From assembly GCA_902492275.1 (NCBI GenBank), contig CABUKW010000039.1, positions 1 through 21,879 of the forward strand: a DNA stretch of 21,879 nucleotides. Reading direction: 5' to 3'. Origin of the DNA: an uncultured Peptococcaceae bacterium (lineage in GTDB: Bacteria > Bacillota > Peptococcia > Peptococcales > Peptococcaceae). The position numbers and the translations under genes are program-made. This document shows, one piece after another, positions 6,996 through 13,795 of this stretch (the first letter of the stretch is position 1; every line of letters starts with the position of its first letter). A model generated the notes under the pieces. That model did not search any database. It was not told the DNA's origin and saw nothing but the letters and a program-made list of their open reading frames with translations.

Positions 6996-7001
6996 ATTAT
7001 A
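6996..7001 (-). promoter_or_regulatory. Candidate internal -10 box (TATAAT)
   Basis: A perfect minus-strand TATAAT sits in the only sizeable gap of the five-gene cluster (6908-7032). No good -35 is visible 16-18 bases upstream. If used, it would give a leader of about 80 bases ahead of the TTG start at 6907. Confidence 0.35.
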
Positions 7002-7032
7002 CCCTTTTACCGCAGACGGTTCCACCATTTCT

Positions 7033-7707
7033 TTAAAAAATCAACTGCATCAGACAATTTAACAGCTTTTGCCGGTTCGCCTGTAAAGTTTCTTCACTGG
7101 CTAAACAAGCTCCTATGCAATCTAGCTGCTCGGCATGATAAGGCAGTCCCGATTTTTCTATTCGCGTACGCAGCTTGCAATAGGTGCGCTCCACTTCCGC
7201 CATGGAATAATGAAGCCGCACATATAAATCCAACCGTTCCTGATACCGGCCAATTTTCATTAAATTGCGGCAAATTTCACTGTCAGCGCAATCATCCACG
7301 CTGCCCCAAAAGGCATAGAGATAATCCAGCACCTGCTGTAGCTCCAGCAGTCGTTCCCGTGGATTGCGGGCCGCGTCCAGCCGCTCCATGGCCAGATGAA
7401 TATAACACAGCGATTCGCTGCTGATTTCATTCCGCAGCACCACCGCATTGTCAAAGGCGCGGTTCAAACTGCTGGCCACCGAATTCATATCTTTTCCATC
7501 AAACAGATAATTCTCAAAGAATGCATCCTGAGAGCCATAGGTATCGGGGATGGCTAAGGCCGTGCAAAACTGCTGGTAAAAAATTTCTCCTGCGTCAATC
7601 ATCTTATCAAAATAAATGATATAAGACTGCAGCGTCGTAAACACCCGTTCCATATAACGACCCAGCCAATACATATTTTGCGATTTTTCTAACGAGATAA
7701 CACCCAT
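7033..7707 (-). CDS. Alpha-E domain protein (DUF403 family)
   Basis: An all-helical protein of 224 residues opening with the family signature ISLEKSQNMYWLGRYMERV. NRAFDNAVVLRNEISSES and NLMKIGRYQERLDLYVR follow as later helices. Typical alpha-E proteins are about 300 residues, so this is a short member. It runs through to a natural stop with no sign of a frameshift. Its function is unproven; it is almost always encoded beside a circularly permuted ATP-grasp and a transglutaminase-like protein, as here. The ATG at 7705-7707 lies inside the 3' end of the ATP-grasp gene (19-base overlap). Its GGAGGAGG is 12 bases upstream, a little farther than usual. Confidence 0.88.
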   Translation of the reverse strand: MGVISLEKSQNMYWLGRYMERVFTTLQSYIIYFDKMIDAGEIFYQQFCTALAIPDTYGSQDAFFENYLFDGKDMNSVASSLNRAFDNAVVLRNEISSESLCYIHLAMERLDAARNPRERLLELQQVLDYLYAFWGSVDDCADSEICRNLMKIGRYQERLDLYVRLHYSMAEVERTYCKLRTRIEKSGLPYHAEQLDCIGACLASEETLQANRQKLLNCLMQLIF

Positions 7708-9002
7708 GTATCTTTAAAGCCTCCTCCCTGCGAAGAATTTACCACAAAGGACGCCGGATTGCGGGAAAACCGCGTCAAGCCGCTGGCCCAAACCTGCGTC
7801 GTTTTTCCGGTCAGCACAAAGGCTCGCAAATCGGCCTTGCGTTCCACCGCCTGACCGCCGTCCATAATGGGTAAATCTTTAAAATAAATAACTTCCTGTG
7901 CAATAAACCGCCGCGGCTCTTTGAGAATCAGCTCTTTCATTGCCTGCAGCCGGTCTGCATCCAAATCGCGGCCAAAAATGACGCCGTAGCCGCCTGCCTC
8001 CGCCACATCTTTAATGACCAGTTTTTCTAAATGTTCCGACACATACTGCCGGTCTTCCTCATAGAGTGGCAGATAGGTCGGCGCATTTTTCAGAATTGGT
8101 TCCTCTTTCAGATAATAACCAATCATCTTCGGTACAAAATAGTAAATGCCTTTGTCGTCGGCCACGCCGTTGCCAGGTGTGTTCATGATGGCCACGTTGC
8201 CAGCCCGATAAGCGTCCATCAGATGGGGCACCCCGATTAGGGATTCGGGCAGGAAGGTCAGCGGGTCCAGATATTCATCGGAAACACGGCGATAAATCAC
8301 ACCTACCCTCTGCGGCTTTCCATCGTAGGAGCGGCAATAAACCATATTATTTTCCACATACAAATCCTGCGGCATGGCCAAAATAGAGTTGGTTTTCTCC
8401 GCCAGATAAGAATGTTCAAAGAAAGCGGCATTATAGCGGCCTGGCGTTAAAATAACACGCACGCCTCCTACATTGACAGCTTCCATCGTCTGCCGCAGCA
8501 AATCAGCATAATTGCGGTTATCCCGCACCTTGTTCACATGAAACACCTCAGGACAGACACGGCGCGTCAATTCCCGGGCAATCAGCGGATAGGAGGCGCC
8601 GGAGGGAATGCGCAGATTGTCCTCCAAAACATACCACTGTCCGTCCTCGGCCTGCACCAAATCAATGCCGGAAATATGGCTGAAAATGCCGCCCGGCGGC
8701 ACGATGCCCTCGCATTGGGGCAGATAGCCCGACGAGCTGTAAACGAAATCCTCCGGGATAATCCCGTCCTTTAAAATTTTTTTCTCGCTGTAAATGTCAG
8801 CTAAAAAAGCATTCAGGGCAGCTACCCGCTGTATCAAGCCTTTTTCCAGAAAATCGAATTCATCGGCGGGAATTACCCGCGGAATGGCATCGAAGGGAAA
8901 TAACTGCTCGTGAAACTCATTGTTTTTATAAATTCCAAACCGCACACCATAACGGGCCAGCTGCTTATTGATGCTGGCGGTGTGTTCTACCAATTCAAAC
9001 AT
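7689..9002 (-). CDS. Circularly permuted ATP-grasp protein (DUF404/DUF407 type)
   Basis: A 437-residue predicted ATP-dependent carboxylate-amine ligase (amidoligase). Recognisable blocks are GIDLVQAEDGQWYVLEDN (about 112-130), RIPSGASYPL, the VILTPGRYNAAFFEHSYLA segment, the IMNTPGNGVADDKG loop (about 275-290), the YGVIFGRD region, and the C-terminal RKADLRAFVL and RFSRNPASFVVNSSQGGGFKDTWVL. It is full length for the short single-domain form. The ATG has AAGGGG 7 bases upstream. It is the first gene of the cluster, with the iron-type importer terminator between it and the genes upstream. Family studies of amidoligases predict that it joins amino acids or modifies a peptide or protein terminus. 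The substrate here is unknown. Confidence 0.92.
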   Translation of the reverse strand: MFELVEHTASINKQLARYGVRFGIYKNNEFHEQLFPFDAIPRVIPADEFDFLEKGLIQRVAALNAFLADIYSEKKILKDGIIPEDFVYSSSGYLPQCEGIVPPGGIFSHISGIDLVQAEDGQWYVLEDNLRIPSGASYPLIARELTRRVCPEVFHVNKVRDNRNYADLLRQTMEAVNVGGVRVILTPGRYNAAFFEHSYLAEKTNSILAMPQDLYVENNMVYCRSYDGKPQRVGVIYRRVSDEYLDPLTFLPESLIGVPHLMDAYRAGNVAIMNTPGNGVADDKGIYYFVPKMIGYYLKEEPILKNAPTYLPLYEEDRQYVSEHLEKLVIKDVAEAGGYGVIFGRDLDADRLQAMKELILKEPRRFIAQEVIYFKDLPIMDGGQAVERKADLRAFVLTGKTTQVWASGLTRFSRNPASFVVNSSQGGGFKDTWVLSR

Positions 9003-9079
9003 ACTCTATCCCCTTTCCTTGTTCCTCTCATACCTATGCGTATCACCTGCCGCAAAGACATATCATTTCTGCCGATATA

Positions 9080-9123
9080 AGAAAAAGGCAAAAGCACCTC
9101 ACTTCAATCGCGCCTTTGCCTTT
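9080..9123 (-). terminator. Intrinsic terminator of the uvrC-to-importer operon
   Basis: AAAGGCAAA (9084-9092) and TTTGCCTTT (9115-9123) form a 9-bp stem. On the minus strand it is followed by TTTTTCTT. It lies about 75 bases past the ATPase stop and about 80 bases before the ATP-grasp start, so it separates the two transcription units. Confidence 0.75.
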
Positions 9124-9196
9124 CATTTATCTTATAATAATTTTTTATCTGCGTCTAGCCCTTTTGGTAAAAAATTTTGTATACTTGCACAACCCC

Positions 9197-10273
9197 TTAT
9201 GTGGTTTGGCACATTTTTTGACAGACAGCGGTCAAATCAGCCGCCGTTAAGCCAACGCCGGACAGCCAGCATCCTGCAAACTGGTTTCTCTGCCAAGCGG
9301 ACGGGCTATAATCGACAACCACCTTGGCTTGCGACAACGGCTGCGGCTCTATGGCTGCATAGACCGCAGCGCCCATAGCTTGGGCTACCGCCGCAGCCAC
9401 CGAATCGTCGGCCAGAGCCATACAGCAAAATCCAACGCCCAACTGCTGCAAGCGGCGCAGCAGCACCGCCGTGTGTCCATCGCTGCCGATAAAGACCACC
9501 TGCACCGGCAGAGCCTGATGAAATTCCACCAGACCACTGCAGCCATCCAACTGCCGCGGCTGCAACCGGTACAGACTGCTCAGACAATCCTGCTGGACGA
9601 TGCTGTCAATCGGACCTTGCTGCTGCAGCCGTCCCTGGCCGGCCAGCAGAAAATAATCGCAGCTTTTTAAGGCCAGCTCCGGCTCGTGCAGGGTGGTAAT
9701 CACCAAACGGTTCTTCTCTCGGCAAATCTGCCGCAAAATCTGCAGCAGCTCCAGCTTATGATGGATGTCCAAATGGCTGGTAGGCTCATCCAGCAACAAA
9801 ATCTCCGTTTCCTGGGCTAAGCCCCGGGCCAGAAAAATTTTCTGCCGTTCTCCGTCGCTCATCTGCTGCAGCGTTTTATCGGCCAAATGAGCCCCATGGC
9901 ACAGTGCCAAATATTGCTCTATCAAGTCATGGTCCCGTCGGGAAAGCCGACCGAAAAAGCCGGTGTGAGGATAGCGGCCCAGCGAAACAATCTCATAGCC
10001 GGTGGCGTTATCGCCTATCGGCTGACTGGTCAGCACCACCGCCAACTGCTTGGCCAGCTCCCTGCTGCTATAAGCGGTCAGGGGTCTGCCCTTTAGCTGC
10101 ACCGTACCGGCCACCGGCGGCAACAGCCCCGCCAAGGTGCGCAAGAGCGTTGTCTTGCCGCAGCCGTTAGGCCCCAAAATGGCATAGACGCTGCCCCTTT
10201 GAAACGAGACGTCCACCTGCTGCAAAACCGGCTGTTTTTCGTAGCCTACCGTTAAAGCTTTACATTGCAGCAT
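9197..10273 (-). CDS. FecE/BtuD-type ABC transporter ATP-binding protein with C-terminal extension
   Basis: This is the ATPase of a siderophore/heme/cobalamin-type importer, 358 residues. Motifs in order are Walker A GPNGCGKTT (34-42), Q-loop Gln83, signature MSDGERQ (137-143; Ser-Asp-Gly rather than Ser-Gly-Gly), Walker B ILLLDEP (157-163) and H-loop His195. The usual length is about 255 residues. Here residues from about 250 to 358 form an extra alpha/beta domain opening with VQVVFIGSDGHTAVLLRRL. The start is the ATG at 10271-10273, overlapping the permease stop by one base (TGATG) with GGAGGG upstream; a longer in-frame start at 10396 would run inside the permease gene. It is translationally coupled to the permease. 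Confidence 0.92.
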   Translation of the reverse strand: MLQCKALTVGYEKQPVLQQVDVSFQRGSVYAILGPNGCGKTTLLRTLAGLLPPVAGTVQLKGRPLTAYSSRELAKQLAVVLTSQPIGDNATGYEIVSLGRYPHTGFFGRLSRRDHDLIEQYLALCHGAHLADKTLQQMSDGERQKIFLARGLAQETEILLLDEPTSHLDIHHKLELLQILRQICREKNRLVITTLHEPELALKSCDYFLLAGQGRLQQQGPIDSIVQQDCLSSLYRLQPRQLDGCSGLVEFHQALPVQVVFIGSDGHTAVLLRRLQQLGVGFCCMALADDSVAAAVAQAMGAAVYAAIEPQPLSQAKVVVDYSPSAWQRNQFAGCWLSGVGLTAADLTAVCQKMCQTT

Positions 10274-11325
10274 CACCAACGCCCTCCTTGCTGCCGGCAC
10301 AGCAGATACAGCACCAACGGCACCCCTACAAAGGAGGTGATAATCCCTACTGGCAGTTCTCCCGGCGCTGCGATGGTGCGGGCAATCAGGTCGCAAACAA
10401 CGCCGAACATGGCGCCCAGCAGCAGCACGCCGGGAATTAACAGCCGATTATCGGTGGTTTTCAGCAGCAAGCGGGTGATGTGAGGCACGCTCATGCCCAC
10501 AAAGGAAATCAGCCCGCAGAAGGCTGTTACCACCGCTGTCAGCACGCCGGACACCACAATAATCCACAACCGCATCTGTCGGGTATGCACGCCCATTGTC
10601 TGGGCGTAGTCCTCGCCCATGGCCAGCAAATTCAAATTTTTAGACAGCAGCACGGCGGCCAAGAACATCAGCAAACAGATGAACACCAGCACCTTCAGCT
10701 TTTGCCAGGACAGCAGCCCAAAGGAGCCCAAATTCCAGCGGGTAAAATCGGCAATACGGTTATCATCAGAAAAGGCCACCAACGTATTAACCACCGCGCT
10801 GCAAAAATAGCCTATCATCATTCCGGCAATCAGCACAATGGTAATGTTATGGAACCGGTTGGCAAATACCAGCATGAGCAGCATCACCAGCAGCGCGCCC
10901 AAAAAAGCGCCCCAAAATAAAAACCAGGGACTGTCGGCAAAGGACAGCTGCAAAGTGACGCCGCCTAACAGCACAAAGCCTACCACCATGCGGGCGCCGG
11001 AAGAAATTCCCAAAATATACGGGTCGGCAATGGGATTGCCGAATAAAATCTGCATCAACAGGCCCGCCAGCGCCAAAGCCGCGCCGCCGACCATGCTGCC
11101 CAGGATACGGGTCAGCCGCATATTGCGCACGATGATGCCGTCGGTGCCCATTCCGTCTGCCGATCCCCATAAAACGGCCAGCACCCGTTCCGGCGGAATA
11201 TACACCGAGCCAATGCCGATGGCCAGCACTGCCGCCGCCAGCAGCAAGCAGGCCGTAAGCAGCAAAATGCCGATTGCTCTGCGCTGCACCCTCTTTTGTT
11301 TTCGCTCCATCTCTCCTGCTGCCAA
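10273..11325 (-). CDS. FecCD-family ABC transporter permease
   Basis: An integral membrane subunit of 350 residues with about ten hydrophobic segments. Family signatures include RLTRILGSMVGGAALALAGL, NPIADPYILGISSGA and the coupling region SFVGMSVPHITRLLL. It should form the channel dimer for a metal-chelate importer with the adjacent ATPase and lipoprotein. The start is TTG at 11323-11325 with GGAG 8 bases upstream. The internal ATG five codons later has its GGAGAG only a couple of bases away, so TTG is preferred. The binding-protein gene ends 65 bases upstream. Confidence 0.94.
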   Translation of the reverse strand: MAAGEMERKQKRVQRRAIGILLLTACLLLAAAVLAIGIGSVYIPPERVLAVLWGSADGMGTDGIIVRNMRLTRILGSMVGGAALALAGLLMQILFGNPIADPYILGISSGARMVVGFVLLGGVTLQLSFADSPWFLFWGAFLGALLVMLLMLVFANRFHNITIVLIAGMMIGYFCSAVVNTLVAFSDDNRIADFTRWNLGSFGLLSWQKLKVLVFICLLMFLAAVLLSKNLNLLAMGEDYAQTMGVHTRQMRLWIIVVSGVLTAVVTAFCGLISFVGMSVPHITRLLLKTTDNRLLIPGVLLLGAMFGVVCDLIARTIAAPGELPVGIITSFVGVPLVLYLLCRQQGGRW

Positions 11326-11390
11326 TCAACACACTCCGCTTTCTGCCGTTTCCAACAAACTTTTTGATACAGCCTTTGCAGCCGCCATGT

Positions 11391-12599
11391 CTATTTCACA
11401 AACTTATCTATTTTTGTAGCTTCTCCCAAATCGGCAAATTCCTCTGGATACAGACAAATGGCCGCCGACTTGATGATTTCCAGCACATCGGACGTGGTCT
11501 GCGCCCAGTCGTTGCTGACCACATAGCAATCGCCGTTCTGATAGGCAGGCGCCTGGGCAAAATCCACCTGATCTTCTTTGTTGAAATAGGTGATATCCGC
11601 CGCGTCGGGATAGCTGTTCAGCGATACGCCAAACACAATTTTATCGGCCTCCTGCAGCGCCTGCACAAAGGCTTCGTTAGATAAAGTGGCCGAGTTGGTT
11701 TCCGTTTCGGGACAAATCAATTCAGCGCCCAACGCATGGACAATGGAGCCTACATAATCGGTGTCGCCCTTCAAATACCAATGGGGCACCTGCGAGCTAT
11801 GGGTAAACCAGATAACCTTAGGTTTCTCCTCAATAGCTGCCGCCCGCTGCACAATCTCCCCAATACCGGCGTCGCAGTCGGCAATAAAGGCTTGGGCCTG
11901 TTCATCCTGACCGGTCAAAGCGCCAATCAGCTCTACCCATTGGGCCCGTCCCATATAATCCGATTCGGCATAATCGCCGAAATACAGACAAAACAGTCCG
12001 CTTTCTTCCATTTTCTGCGCAAATTCCAAATCACGCTGCATGCCGCCCACAAAAATAATCTGCGGCTGCAGCGAGGCAATCAGCTCCTGATCCATCTTAT
12101 CACCGCTGCCCACATAAACGCAGTCGCCATTTTCCAGCGCTTCTTTTAAGGCAGGGATAAAGCATTTCTCGGCCTGAATGCTGACGCCCTTCACGCAGTC
12201 AATCAGCCCCAAGGTGGCAAAATGGCCCGGATGGGCGCTGCCCAAAGTCACAGCGTTGGTCAGATAGCCGTCCAGCTTAAAATCATAGTCCACGCCGTCC
12301 GGCACTTGCGCCCCGTCCGGCACCACTAAAATGTTCTGCTGCCGTCCGCTGTTTTCACTGGTACCCTGAATATTGGTTTCAATCAGGCGGGCGCCGTCTG
12401 TATAATAGGTAATCTGAAAGCCGGTGGCATAGGCCGGCTGATAGATCCGCTCTACTGCAGCGGCGGCCGACTGACTGTCCTCTGCCTGTCCGCAGCCTGC
12501 GATAGCTGCACAAAGCAGAAGCAGCAGGCAAACAAGCAAGCCTGCCTGTTTTTGTTTTGTTTGTATCATTCGGTTCTGTAACATCATCTTCTGCAACAT
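11391..12599 (-). CDS. Iron-siderophore/cobalamin-type ABC transporter substrate-binding lipoprotein
   Basis: A 402-residue class III (FecB/BtuF-type) binding protein. It has a basic N-terminus, a hydrophobic segment at 20-32 and a lipobox ending IAGC, so Cys36 should be lipidated and the protein anchored outside the membrane. The Ser/Ala-rich linker is followed by two lobes. TLGSAHPGHFATLGLID and PQIIFVGGMQRD fit lobe 1, and NGDCYVVSNDWAQTTSDVLEIIK lies near the end. The ATG has AGGAG 9 bases upstream. The gene begins 29 bases after the HAD gene with no terminator or promoter evident, and no Fur box or cobalamin riboswitch is visible. The ligand therefore cannot be assigned. Confidence 0.9.
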   Translation of the reverse strand: MLQKMMLQNRMIQTKQKQAGLLVCLLLLLCAAIAGCGQAEDSQSAAAAVERIYQPAYATGFQITYYTDGARLIETNIQGTSENSGRQQNILVVPDGAQVPDGVDYDFKLDGYLTNAVTLGSAHPGHFATLGLIDCVKGVSIQAEKCFIPALKEALENGDCVYVGSGDKMDQELIASLQPQIIFVGGMQRDLEFAQKMEESGLFCLYFGDYAESDYMGRAQWVELIGALTGQDEQAQAFIADCDAGIGEIVQRAAAIEEKPKVIWFTHSSQVPHWYLKGDTDYVGSIVHALGAELICPETETNSATLSNEAFVQALQEADKIVFGVSLNSYPDAADITYFNKEDQVDFAQAPAYQNGDCYVVSNDWAQTTSDVLEIIKSAAICLYPEEFADLGEATKIDKFVK

Positions 12600-12628
12600 C
12601 CTTTATGTCTCCTAATTCTGATATGGTA

Positions 12629-13414
12629 TCATAACACCAATTCGGCAATCAGCTTGGCCACGCCGTCGTCATCGTTGGATGCAGTCAAACGGTCGGCGGC
12701 CGCCTTTGCCGCCGGCACCGCATTCTCCACAGCCACGCCCAAGCCGGCATACTGCAGCATATCCAAATCATTGTTGTTATCCCCAATGGCTACGATGTCC
12801 TGTCGGGCAATGCCCAGATGCTGGGCCAGCTGCTGCAGGCCATAGCTTTTTTGGGCCAGGGGATGACAGATTTCCAAAAACCGGCCGTTGGTGATGACCG
12901 TATGCACCGCATCGCCAAATTGGGCGGTAATCTGCCGCTGCAACGCCTGGATAGGCTCCGGCTGGTCAAAGACGCCGAACTGGGTAACAGCCAGCGCGCC
13001 CAAGCCCCGGGGCGCAGCCAAGGGCTCCACGCCGATATGCCGGGCATAGTCTAAAAATTGCTGCCCAAAGGTGGAGAAATACATCTTTTCATCGGCATAA
13101 ATATTATAATGCATGCCGCTCTTGCGCAACATTTCTTCCAGCTCGCCGGCAATGTCCTGGGGCAGATGGAGGGCATGCATCACCCTGCCATCCACCCCTT
13201 TCAGCAGCGCGCCCTGATAGGTAATCAGCGGCAATTGCAGCTGCAGCCGTTGGGCAAAGGGCAGCGCCGAGCAATACATCCGTCCGGTGGCAAAGGTAAA
13301 GCCAACGCCGGCCTCCATGCAGCGGCCAATGGTCTCCCTGGTAAAATCGGAAATGGTGCCGTCACTGCGCAGCAGCGTGCGGTCCAAATCGGCAGCAATC
13401 AGCTTGTAGCCCAT
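12629..13414 (-). CDS. Cof-type HAD-IIB family phosphatase
   Basis: A 261-residue cytoplasmic haloacid dehalogenase-like hydrolase. Motif I is DLDRTLL, with nucleophile Asp9 and general acid Asp11; the more usual middle residue is Gly, here Arg. Motif II is TFATGR, motif III includes the Lys in QKSYG, and motif IV is GDNNNDLDM (about 211-219). The C2-type cap between motifs II and III defines the Cof group, whose members dephosphorylate sugar phosphates, pyridoxal phosphate or nucleotides. The substrate is not predictable. The ATG starts one base after the TAG of the upstream membrane-protein gene, with GGTGG in that gene as the ribosome site, so the pair is coupled. Confidence 0.93.
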   Translation of the reverse strand: MGYKLIAADLDRTLLRSDGTISDFTRETIGRCMEAGVGFTFATGRMYCSALPFAQRLQLQLPLITYQGALLKGVDGRVMHALHLPQDIAGELEEMLRKSGMHYNIYADEKMYFSTFGQQFLDYARHIGVEPLAAPRGLGALAVTQFGVFDQPEPIQALQRQITAQFGDAVHTVITNGRFLEICHPLAQKSYGLQQLAQHLGIARQDIVAIGDNNNDLDMLQYAGLGVAVENAVPAAKAAADRLTASNDDDGVAKLIAELVL

Positions 13415-13415
13415 C

Positions 13416-13754
13416 CTAATCCACCAGCCAGCTCAAAACGCTGCTGACCACCGACAGCACCACCGAGCCTACAATGGCCGGCCACAGGCCCACCACATCA
13501 AAGCCGCCGACCACCGCTGCGGTCAACTTCAGCATCAAGCCGTTGATGACAAAGGTCAGCAGTCCCAGGGTCATCACATTGAGCGGCAGTGTAAACAGCA
13601 TCAACAAGGGACGAATCACCGCATTGACGATGCCTAAAATAACGGCGGCAATAAACACCGCGCCCCAACCGTCCACGTAAAAGCCGTCAATCAACGTGGA
13701 AGTAAACATCAACGCCGCCGCATTGATAATCAACCGTACTAATAAATGTTTCAT
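13416..13754 (-). CDS. Small integral membrane protein, phage-holin-4 superfamily (YvlD-like)
   Basis: A 112-residue protein that is almost entirely hydrophobic, with about four membrane helices. The family pattern is clear: VRLIINAAALMFTSTLIDGF, then IVNAVIRPLLMLFTLPLNVMTLGL and TFVINGLMLKLTA. Despite the superfamily name these are housekeeping membrane proteins of unknown function, and no other phage gene lies nearby. The ATG has GGAG 9 bases upstream. It lies 41 bases after uvrC and one base before the HAD gene. Confidence 0.92.
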   Translation of the reverse strand: MKHLLVRLIINAAALMFTSTLIDGFYVDGWGAVFIAAVILGIVNAVIRPLLMLFTLPLNVMTLGLLTFVINGLMLKLTAAVVGGFDVVGLWPAIVGSVVLSVVSSVLSWLVD

Positions 13755-13795
13755 GGTTCCTCACTCCTAACGATTAAAAAAGCGCTGCCACCAGT

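Noticed and set aside
12600..12628. Cobalamin riboswitch or Fur box upstream of the importer lipoprotein
   Set aside because: The gap is only 29 bases and holds just the ribosome site, so no riboswitch or clear operator fits.
13416..13754. Holin-like protein as a sign of prophage
   Set aside because: The holin-4 superfamily label covers ordinary chromosomal membrane proteins, and no phage structural or lysis gene is nearby.
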